A stretch of 7,942 bases of DNA. Source: CAYXFZ01 sp964464385 (GTDB lineage Bacteria; Planctomycetota; UBA1135). The position numbers were made by a program, and so were the translations under genes. This document shows positions 1 through 5,929 of this stretch, piece by piece; positions within the stretch are counted from its first letter, which is position 1; the number at the start of each line of letters is the position of its first letter. The stretch is taken from positions 1-7,942 of the forward strand of contig CAYXFZ010000095.1 in assembly GCA_964464385.1 (NCBI GenBank). The letters are read 5' to 3'. Below the pieces are notes generated by a model, which saw only the letters and a list, made by a program, of their open reading frames with translations, was not told the DNA's origin and did not search any database.

Positions 1-1
1 A

Positions 2-580
2 CCTCGAGCTGGATTTGGTTCCACCCTGCAATCCGTTGCCGATCTGAACGGAGATGGCATTGGTGATGTTGCGGTGGCCGCGCCCGGGAGTTTGGATGAT
101 TTTGGAGAAGTCTTTTTCTTGGATGGCACAAATGGCCAAATTCTCGGTCGTTGGATCGGAACCATTCGTGGAGGAAGATTTGGAAATTCTCTGGCCGAAG
201 TTGGCGATTGGGATGGGGACGGCCGATCGGAACTCGCCGTCGGATCGCCAGCCATTTTCGCAGGCCAATTGCAAGTCCGAGCTCTGAATGGTTCCATCCT
301 GGCCACCCTAGCCGGAGATCAGCCCGGGGACCGCTTCGGCGCAGCGGTTTCCAATGCCGGAGATCTGGATGGAGATGGCACCGAAGATTTCGTCGTTGGC
401 GCACCCGATGCCCTTGCCGGCCGCGGCTCGGTTCGCTTGCACCGTGGCGGAACCGCGCAACGGATCGAACTGCTGGAGGGTCAAACTCCAGGAGGAGGTT
501 GGGGCGCGGCCTTGGCCCGGCGAGACCCGCACGGCCTGCAAGCTGGATTTATCGCCGCAGGTCGCGAAATTTCCCTTCAT
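2..580 (+). repeat. FG-GAP propeller blades: three intact, one degenerate
   Basis: Blades recur about every 52-55 residues. The DxDGDG-type loops begin at 41, 206 and 362. A fourth blade keeps the opening motif (GGGWGAALA, about 491-517), but its loop position (about 518-541) reads RRDPHGLQ, so the calcium ligands are gone. FG-GAP propellers usually have seven blades, so the missing ones should lie upstream of the window. Confidence 0.85.
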
Positions 581-1468
581 TTCGGACCCAGCCTGAGTTT
601 GGGTGCCCCTGCTCCGGCACGCGTGGTTTCGCAAAGTTTTTGGTTCCGCTGGTCCTTGGGTCTGGGTTGCGGTTGGTCCAGTTTTGCTTGGACTCCCGGC
701 ATGTGGTGGTCCTGTTGGGCCCCTCCTGCCTGTTGGCCTCGGATGGCCTATGGATACCCCTGGTGCCGAAGTCCCTGGATTTCTTCTTGGCGCCGTCCTT
801 GGTTGGGATGGTATTGGGGAAATTGGGCCTGCTGTTCCTGGTGTGGATCCTGGTCTTGCAATGGTGGCTGCTCTGGCTGGGGCCATGGCGGCGGATCCGG
901 AAATCAAGGGGGCGGTGGTGGCGGCGGCGGTGGCGGTGGCGGTGGCGGTGATGACGAGGGCCGCATCCCCCCCGAATTGGCGCCTCCCCCCCCTCCTCCT
1001 GGCACCCTCGTGTTGTCCGGCTTCAAGCCCAAGCCCATCACCCTCGGCAAGAACCGGGGCAGTGGAAATTCCCTTCCTTCTTCGGTCGTCATTTTCGACG
1101 CCGGGCGAGGCTCCAATGGAAAAATCACCCCACCCTTGGGGCGGCAGACTTCTGGAGGAAGTGCCACGTTTTTCCGCGGCCAAACTTCCTGGAACCCACC
1201 CAAATCAAACGTGATTTCTTCTTCGTCGCGTAGCCCAAGCCAAACTCGAATCCGAGCGAATCCGCCCATACCACGGACACGAAGCATCTCGCCCAAGCCA
1301 AATATGCGGACGGCGAGGCCGAAAACAAAAACTCGCTCGGCAGCGCCAAAAACCCGCACCCAACCTTCCAAGCCTGCACATTCCCGAACTTCCAGGGCAA
1401 AAGCGGGTCGAGGTACGGCCGGGACCGTTCGTGCCGCCCGTTCCAGCAAGAAGGGCCGCCGACCCTGA
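2..1468 (+). CDS. FG-GAP (integrin-alpha) repeat protein with Trp/Cys-rich, poly-Gly and basic C-terminal regions; 5' end missing
   Basis: The reading frame is open from base 2, its start lies upstream of the window, and it ends at TGA 1466-1468. The first ~190 residues are FG-GAP beta-propeller blades with Ca-binding loops DLNGDG (41-58), DWDGDG (206-223) and DLDGDG (362-379), each followed by a D/E-hydrophobic-V-G-x-P strand. Such blades are normally extracellular and bind ligands or calcium. After about base 600 the composition changes sharply: a Trp/Cys-rich stretch, 14 Gly, an acidic DDE, six Pro, a short ordinary-looking segment (GTLVLSGFKPKPITLG) and an Arg/Lys/Ser/Pro tail. No membrane anchor or known sorting signal is visible at the C-terminus. 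The gene converges on mcsB. The FG-GAP assignment is secure and the function is unknown. The downstream frame is argued from codon patterns, because all three forward frames are open across roughly 600-950. Confidence 0.85.
   Translation, partial: PRAGFGSTLQSVADLNGDGIGDVAVAAPGSLDDFGEVFFLDGTNGQILGRWIGTIRGGRFGNSLAEVGDWDGDGRSELAVGSPAIFAGQLQVRALNGSILATLAGDQPGDRFGAAVSNAGDLDGDGTEDFVVGAPDALAGRGSVRLHRGGTAQRIELLEGQTPGGGWGAALARRDPHGLQAGFIAAGREISLHFGPSLSLGAPAPARVVSQSFWFRWSLGLGCGWSSFAWTPGMWWSCWAPPACWPRMAYGYPWCRSPWISSWRRPWLGWYWGNWACCSWCGSWSCNGGCSGWGHGGGSGNQGGGGGGGGGGGGGGDDEGRIPPELAPPPPPPGTLVLSGFKPKPITLGKNRGSGNSLPSSVVIFDAGRGSNGKITPPLGRQTSGGSATFFRGQTSWNPPKSNVISSSSRSPSQTRIRANPPIPRTRSISPKPNMRTARPKTKTRSAAPKTRTQPSKPAHSRTSRAKAGRGTAGTVRAARSSKKGRRP
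641..880 (+). other. Trp/Cys-rich low-complexity segment of the FG-GAP protein
   Basis: In the frame of the FG-GAP blades, these 80 codons give 18 Trp and 9 Cys by hand count, with Gly, Ser and Pro filling most of the rest (for example WACCSWCGSWSCNGGC). The segment directly follows the last blade and runs into poly-Gly. The DNA is very poor in A, so none of the three forward frames has a stop here. In the +1 frame the product would be Gly/Val/Pro-rich, yet 18 of 20 Gly codons in that frame follow a T-ending codon. That is expected if TGG codons in the blade frame are what is selected. No domain family is recognised. Confidence 0.6.
908..949 (+). repeat. Poly-glycine tract with (GGCGGT)4 hexanucleotide repeat
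   Basis: Fourteen consecutive Gly codons link the Trp/Cys-rich segment to an acidic DDE and a Pro6 run. The last 24 bases (926-949) are a perfect four-copy GGCGGT repeat. GGC and GGT alternate only at the wobble position of the blade frame, which supports that frame. Gain or loss of a hexamer would change linker length without changing frame. Confidence 0.8.
967..993 (+). repeat. Two homopolymer tracts, C7 and C8
   Basis: C7 spans 967-973 and C8 spans 986-993, the latter inside the Pro6 codons. Both lie inside the coding region. Loss of one C would move the downstream reading into a frame that stops at 1212-1214 and lacks the basic tail. Confidence 0.8.
1229..1465 (+). other. Arg/Lys/Ser/Pro-rich basic C-terminal tail
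   Basis: The last ~80 residues are dominated by R, K, S, T, P and A, with almost no acidic residues, in short RTR, KTKTR, KTRT and SKKGRR clusters. It is probably disordered and strongly positively charged. Codon use looks like that of the blades, so this seems a real extension rather than read-through of non-coding DNA. It could contact polyanions such as polysaccharide, lipopolysaccharide or DNA; this is inference from charge only. Confidence 0.6.
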
Positions 1469-1496
1469 GCGGTGATGCTGCCAGAATGTCCTTTCC
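1469..1496. other. Convergent intergenic gap, no terminator seen
   Basis: Only 28 bases separate the stop of the FG-GAP gene from the stop of mcsB. I found no GC-rich hairpin followed by a T-run on either strand here or in the adjoining gene ends. Transcripts from the two sides may overlap or end by a factor-dependent route. Confidence 0.6.
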
Positions 1497-2570
1497 TTAG
1501 GACGCCAGCCCCAGGGCCGTGCGCAGGAGCCGGGCGCGGGCCGCATCCCTTTCCTCGGGATCCAGCGGGACCCCAATCCGCGCCTGCAAATGGCCGGGTT
1601 GGATCTGGAAAGAATTTTTGAGTAGCAAATGGGGATCGGGAATCTTCAATGAGGAATCCAACTCGGCCAATGCGGCAAGCCGCAGCAGACTCAAAGCCTC
1701 CAAAGCAGCAGCCGTGGATAAAGAATCGGACTCGCGCAGAGTCTGATAAGAACGTTCTACATCTTGGAGTAATGACTCCGCTCGCGCGGATTCGCTAACC
1801 AATGCATGGCGATTGGCCCGCTCACGGCTAATGATCTCAGAGGCAAACGACGCAACTTGCTGAATTTGCACTTCCACCGTAGTGCCCAGGGTCCGCTGAT
1901 TGCTGATTTGAAAGAAATGCCCTAAGGCTCGACTCCCTTCACCGTGCACACCACGCACGGCCAAAAAAGAACTCGTAGCCGCCTTGAGAAGTTGATCCAT
2001 CTGCTGTTTGCTGCGAGCCGTCGCCGGAAGGTGGAGGAGAAGGCTGGCACGGAGCCCCGTGCCTGCGTTGGTGGGGCACGAGGTCAAAAAACCCCAACGG
2101 GAATGACGAGCCAAGGGGAAGCGGCGCGCCAACTCCTGGACCAAGGGACGGGCCACCCGCAAGGCAACATCCAAATTGGAACCCGCAGAAAAAGCCTGCA
2201 CGCGAAAATGATCTTCCTCATTGACCAACATTCCCAGGGCTTCTGCTGGATCAAACAACAACAAAGTTGGGCGAGCGGCATTGAGTAAATCTCGGGAAGC
2301 CAAAGATCGCTCCACGAGGAGGTCCCCCTCGGACGGATTCAATTGATTGGGTTGAATCCAAATCCCCTGACTGACCAACTCGGACAATCGCTCGCGGGAC
2401 TGACGGCGGAAACGATCCGCCTCTCCAGAATTCATCCGGTGCGGGAACGGAAAGCCAATCACATTGCGTGCAAACCGGACCCGGCTGGCAACCACGACAT
2501 CGGCATCTGGACCACCCGGCATGAGCCATGCCGGAGATTGTTCAACGAGGGGTTCCAACCGAGCGTCCAT
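1497..2570 (-). CDS. mcsB: Protein-arginine kinase McsB (ATP:guanido phosphotransferase family)
   Basis: McsB transfers phosphate from ATP to arginine side chains of proteins; in Bacillus phospho-arginine marks proteins for ClpCP degradation. The 357-residue product is close to the usual ~360 and is a catalytic domain only, lacking the N-terminal domain of animal arginine kinases. Visible motifs: SRVRFARN (29-36, nucleotide binding), NEEDH (118-122, catalytic Glu pair), LTSCPTNAGTGLRAS (162-176, with Cys165), VRGVHGEGS (205-213) and QISNQRTLG (221-229). RDAARA (341-346) fits the RDXXRA motif that forms the phospho-arginine allosteric pocket of McsB and is absent from free-arginine kinases. 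The ATG at 2570 leaves 18 bases after the arginase stop. A later Met (residue 17) would cut conserved N-terminal residues. No mcsA, ctsR or clpC is nearby. A free-guanidine substrate cannot be excluded but is less likely. Confidence 0.93.
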   Translation of the reverse strand: MDARLEPLVEQSPAWLMPGGPDADVVVASRVRFARNVIGFPFPHRMNSGEADRFRRQSRERLSELVSQGIWIQPNQLNPSEGDLLVERSLASRDLLNAARPTLLLFDPAEALGMLVNEEDHFRVQAFSAGSNLDVALRVARPLVQELARRFPLARHSRWGFLTSCPTNAGTGLRASLLLHLPATARSKQQMDQLLKAATSSFLAVRGVHGEGSRALGHFFQISNQRTLGTTVEVQIQQVASFASEIISRERANRHALVSESARAESLLQDVERSYQTLRESDSLSTAAALEALSLLRLAALAELDSSLKIPDPHLLLKNSFQIQPGHLQARIGVPLDPEERDAARARLLRTALGLAS

Positions 2571-2588
2571 CGCTCTGGATTCTAGGGC

Positions 2589-3509
2589 TTAGAGGATGGT
2601 CTTGCCGAAGGCGGAAAGAAGCAAGTCTCGCACCAACTCTGCGGTTCGGTTGCCATCGTCCAAAATTGGATTCAGTTCCACCGCTTCACAAGAAAGCATC
2701 CGTCCATCGTCGGCAATGTTTTCCATCATCAGGTGGGCCTCCCTAGCCTCGATCCCGCCGGAAACTTGGGTTCCGGTGCCGGGCGCAACACCCGGATCCA
2801 GACCGTCCACGTCAAAACTGAGATGAAAGCCGTTCGTCCCGTCGTTGACAAACTGCAAGGCCTCGCCAATCACATCACCCATGCCGCGTTCATCCAAGTC
2901 ACGCATGGTGAAAGTCCGGACCCCGGACTCGATCACGACCTTTCGCTCGGCAGCATCCAAATCTCGAATCCCTATTAAGGCCACATTCTCGGGCCGAACC
3001 TTGGCCCCATCTCCGCCTATTGTTGCCAATTCCGGATCCCCCAAGCCCAAAAGATGGGTGAGCGGCATGCCATGAATATTGCCCGATTGAGAAGTTTCCG
3101 GGGTGTTCATATCAGCGTGCGCATCCACCCAAATCAAACCGATGGATTGATCCCGTTGCCGATACCAGGAAGAAACTCCAGCGACAGTGCCCATGGCGAT
3201 GGCGTGATCCCCCCCAAACACGAGCGGAAATCCACCCTCATCCAGGACACCCCGAACCCGTGCACACAAGCGGGTACAGACGTGTAAAATTTCCCGGTGG
3301 AAACGCATTGTTTCGTCCTCAGCGTCTCGGGTTTCCATGGCCGGAACCTGCACATCCCGTTCTCGGCCAACCTCAAAACCCAAACGACGCAATCCATCCG
3401 CCACACCGGCGACCCGGAGAGCGCTCGGACCCATGTCCGTTCCCCGGCGGCTGGCGCCAAGATCCATGGGCACGCCCAAGATTCGAATGGAAGCTCCGGG
3501 GGAAGGCAT
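2589..3509 (-). CDS. rocF: Arginase (ureohydrolase family)
   Basis: A cytoplasmic dinuclear-manganese enzyme that hydrolyses L-arginine to L-ornithine and urea. The 306 residues match the usual arginase length of about 300. Visible features: GVPMDLGASRRGTDMGPSALR near the N-terminus (12-32), GGDH (99-102, Mn ligand His102), DAHAD (129-133, ligands Asp129, His131, Asp133), NTPETSQSGNIHGMPL (135-150), the substrate loop that separates arginase from agmatinase, SFDVDGLDP (231-239, ligands Asp233 and Asp235) and EAVELNPILD (275-284). All metal ligands are present, so it should be active. The ATG lies two bases after the TAG of the phosphomutase gene, which suggests translational coupling, and mcsB follows 18 bases downstream. 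Agmatinase or another ureohydrolase is the main alternative, but the loop is arginase-like. Confidence 0.92.
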   Translation of the reverse strand: MPSPGASIRILGVPMDLGASRRGTDMGPSALRVAGVADGLRRLGFEVGRERDVQVPAMETRDAEDETMRFHREILHVCTRLCARVRGVLDEGGFPLVFGGDHAIAMGTVAGVSSWYRQRDQSIGLIWVDAHADMNTPETSQSGNIHGMPLTHLLGLGDPELATIGGDGAKVRPENVALIGIRDLDAAERKVVIESGVRTFTMRDLDERGMGDVIGEALQFVNDGTNGFHLSFDVDGLDPGVAPGTGTQVSGGIEAREAHLMMENIADDGRMLSCEAVELNPILDDGNRTAELVRDLLLSAFGKTIL

Positions 3510-3511
3510 GG

Positions 3512-4867
3512 CTAAACGGGTTGAGCCCCCAAGACTTCAATGACCTCTTCGGTCCTGGCCTTCATCACTGACAAGTCATCCGATTCCAAATTCATTCGCA
3601 AGAGAGGTTCGGTATTGGAAGGACGCAAATTCACCCACCACCAACCCGGCTCCTTGCCATTGCCAAAGGCAATTGTGATCCCATCCAAATCCGACTGTTG
3701 CCCAGAAGAAAAATGATCCTGCAAAGTGCCAATGGCAGCTGCTTTGTCCTCCACCTGAAAATTCACTTCACCGGTGGAGTGATAACAACGCAAGTCATCC
3801 ACAAGTTTCGAGAAAGGATCCTCACTCCGCGAGAGAATGTTCATCACCGAAAGCAGGATGATTTCAGAATTATCCGCGAACCAATTGTCACGGAAGTAAT
3901 AGTGGCCCGACAGTTCGCCGCCGAAGGGGGCATTGTGTTCCCTCATCCTGGCCTTCAAAAAACTGTGTCCCACTCGCTCTTCAACCGGCTTGCCTCCTAG
4001 AGAACGAATCGTTTCCGGAAGAATCCAAGAGGAACGCAGGTCATAGACAATGGCCGCGCCCGGTTCTTTGGCCAGAACTTCTCGAGCAACAAGAGTCGTC
4101 ACAATATCGTTTCCGATGGGTCGTCCAAGTTCATCCACAAAGCAACAGCGATCCGCGTCACCGTCAAAGGCAGCTCCCAGTTCCGACCCAGTCTTCTGCA
4201 CCAATGAACAGAGATCCTCAAGGTTGGCTTGATTCAATGGGTTGGCTTCGTGATTGGGGAAGTTTCCATCCAACTCAAAGAAGAGCCCGTGATGCTCCAC
4301 GTCGGTCAATCGTTGCAAAAGAGGAGGAAAGGTATGGGCCGCCATGCCATTGGCAGCATCGGAGGCCAACTTCATGGGCCGGGCCAAATCTCCCCATTTC
4401 AAAACATGATCCAAATAAGCCGACAAAACATTCACTTCCTCCAGTCCACCCCGTTGCGGGGCCGGGGCTGGTTCGTTCGGATCCGTAGCCATGCGTTCCA
4501 AATCCAGAATGCCGTCATCGGCCGAGATGGGTCGCGCCTCTTCCCGACACAACTTCAACCCCGTATAGGCCGATGGATTGTGGCTGGCCGTGATATTGAC
4601 CCCGCCAGCAGCCTGCAAATGGCCGATGGCAAAATACAACTGAGGAGTGGAACAAAGGCCGGCGTCCACGACATCCACCCCCCCCATCCGCACGCCTTCC
4701 ATAAAGGCACCCTGAATTTCCGGCGAACTGTCGCGCATGTCACGACCGACTACGACAGGACCCCTTCCCAAAAATTCCGCGTAAGCAAGGCCAATGCGTC
4801 GGGCCAGAGTTGCATCGATTTCCTTGCCGTAAAGACCGCGAATGTCGTAAGCCTTGAAGACGGACAT
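3512..4867 (-). CDS. manB: Phosphomannomutase/phosphoglucomutase (alpha-D-phosphohexomutase)
   Basis: This enzyme interconverts hexose 6-phosphate and 1-phosphate (mannose and/or glucose), feeding GDP-mannose or other nucleotide sugars for polysaccharide and envelope glycans. It has 451 residues, normal for the family, with all four domains. Visible motifs: FKAYDIRG (4-11), TASHNP (93-98) with the phosphorylated Ser95, DGDADR (235-240) with the three Mg-binding Asp residues, GGELSGHYYFRD (316-327) for sugar specificity, and RPSNTEPLLR (415-424) for phosphate binding. The GEXSGH loop is typical of bifunctional PMM/PGM enzymes rather than phosphoglucosamine mutase. The ATG at 4867 follows the threonine aldolase stop by six bases and has no clear Shine-Dalgarno sequence. 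It is the only carbohydrate gene in the cluster. Sugar preference cannot be read from the sequence. Confidence 0.93.
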   Translation of the reverse strand: MSVFKAYDIRGLYGKEIDATLARRIGLAYAEFLGRGPVVVGRDMRDSSPEIQGAFMEGVRMGGVDVVDAGLCSTPQLYFAIGHLQAAGGVNITASHNPSAYTGLKLCREEARPISADDGILDLERMATDPNEPAPAPQRGGLEEVNVLSAYLDHVLKWGDLARPMKLASDAANGMAAHTFPPLLQRLTDVEHHGLFFELDGNFPNHEANPLNQANLEDLCSLVQKTGSELGAAFDGDADRCCFVDELGRPIGNDIVTTLVAREVLAKEPGAAIVYDLRSSWILPETIRSLGGKPVEERVGHSFLKARMREHNAPFGGELSGHYYFRDNWFADNSEIILLSVMNILSRSEDPFSKLVDDLRCYHSTGEVNFQVEDKAAAIGTLQDHFSSGQQSDLDGITIAFGNGKEPGWWWVNLRPSNTEPLLRMNLESDDLSVMKARTEEVIEVLGAQPV

Positions 4868-4873
4868 CGTGTA

Positions 4874-5929
4874 TCAGGTGGGAATCCCTGCGCCCATGGT
4901 TTCTTGGAGGGCAACGGAGGCTCGATCCAGGTCAGAATCCCGAATCTGGCGATGCGTCACAAAACGGAGCAGTCGCTCACCCAATGCAAGGGCCAGGATT
5001 TGGCGATCCTGAAGTGCAGCCTCGATCATGGGAGCATCCAAATCCGGATGATCCACCTCAATCAAGAGGATGTTGGTGTCAATGGTTTCCTGGGCAAGCG
5101 AAAGCCCGGGGATGCCCAACACCGCTCCGCCAAGTCGGCGTGCCCGAGCATTGTCCTCGCCAACACGATCCCAGGTCTCCTCCAGGGCAACCAGACCACA
5201 GGCAGCCAAATAGCCAGATTGGCGCATGCCCCCACCCAACCATTTTCGCACGCGACGAGCTCGTTCGATCATTGCACCACTTCCCATGAGAACACTTCCA
5301 ATTGGACAGGAAAGCCCCTTGCACAAGGAGATGGCTAGGGAATCCGCCAATTGGCTGTAAACCGCAGGATCCACTTCCTGTTCAGCAATCGCATGAGGCA
5401 ACCGAGCGCCGTCCAAGTGAATGGGCACTCCGGATTCCAAGGAGAACTGTCGAAGTTCCTGCAAATAACTCAGGGGCAGGATGGAACCACCGGAAAGCAA
5501 GTGCGTTTGTTCGACGCAGATCAAACCCGTGCGAGGCATGTGGACGGAAGGCGGGCGAATGACCGTACTCAATTCTTCCACTGGCAACATGCCACGCTCG
5601 CCGACAATGGTGCGAACATGGGCACCGGCCACCCGGGCTAGGCCCCCACCCTCGAACTGGAAGATGTGGGCGTCTGACTCCACCACGATCTCCTCTCCCG
5701 GCTCGATTTGAGAGGCGACCGCACATTGGTTGGACATGGTCCCCGAAGGAAGAAAAAGGGCGGCTTCAAAACCCAGCAAACTGGCGAAACGACGCTCCAG
5801 AGATTGCACCGTGGGATCGTCGCCCAAAACATCGTCACCGACGGAAGCCGTCGCCATCGCCTCCAGCATCCGCGCCGTCGGCAAGGTCACCGTGTCGGAA
5901 CGAAAATCGGCGAAGCGAGTTTCGCTCAC
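4874..5929 (-). CDS. ltaE: Low-specificity L-threonine aldolase
   Basis: A PLP enzyme of the beta-eliminating lyase/threonine aldolase family that cleaves L-threonine and L-allo-threonine to glycine and acetaldehyde. The product is 351 residues, slightly longer than E. coli LtaE. Visible features: DFRSDTVTLPT (8-18), GDDVLGDDPTV (31-41), FLPSGTMSNQ (59-68, phosphate-binding loop), His88 in DAHIF, the expected ring-stacking position, HLDGARL (171-177) with Asp173 and Arg175, and SLCKGLSCPIGSVL (201-214), where Lys204 should form the Schiff base. The start is GTG, and its GTGA overlaps the TGA of the aminotransferase by four bases, a classic coupled start. The next codons give the conserved N-terminus of the family, which supports this start. 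Specificity for threonine versus other beta-hydroxy amino acids cannot be settled here. Confidence 0.92.
   Translation of the reverse strand: MSETRFADFRSDTVTLPTARMLEAMATASVGDDVLGDDPTVQSLERRFASLLGFEAALFLPSGTMSNQCAVASQIEPGEEIVVESDAHIFQFEGGGLARVAGAHVRTIVGERGMLPVEELSTVIRPPSVHMPRTGLICVEQTHLLSGGSILPLSYLQELRQFSLESGVPIHLDGARLPHAIAEQEVDPAVYSQLADSLAISLCKGLSCPIGSVLMGSGAMIERARRVRKWLGGGMRQSGYLAACGLVALEETWDRVGEDNARARRLGGAVLGIPGLSLAQETIDTNILLIEVDHPDLDAPMIEAALQDRQILALALGERLLRFVTHRQIRDSDLDRASVALQETMGAGIPT
5926..5929 (-). promoter_or_regulatory. GTGA stop/start overlap (translational coupling)
   Basis: The minus-strand sequence GTGA holds the TGA stop of the aminotransferase and the GTG start of ltaE. With no Shine-Dalgarno sequence upstream, ltaE is probably translated mainly by ribosomes finishing the upstream gene. 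Confidence 0.7.

Noticed and set aside
603..1214. A 203-codon plus-strand frame (Gly/Val/Pro/Ala-rich) overlapping the FG-GAP gene
   Set aside because: It needs two compensating frameshifts to join the blades and the C-terminal region, and its Gly codons show the T-before-GG bias expected of a shadow of TGG codons. Kept only as an alternative.
904..1449. A minus-strand open frame of 181 codons ending in poly-Pro
   Set aside because: It is antisense to the poly-Gly and basic regions, and the Pro run is just the complement of the Gly codons. No recognisable domain.
1440..1510. Bidirectional terminator between the convergent genes
   Set aside because: No stable hairpin with a following T-run could be found by eye on either strand.
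4229..5338. A 369-codon plus-strand open frame
   Set aside because: It is antisense to the phosphomutase and threonine aldolase genes, crosses their junction, and matches no family, while both minus-strand genes carry full motifs.
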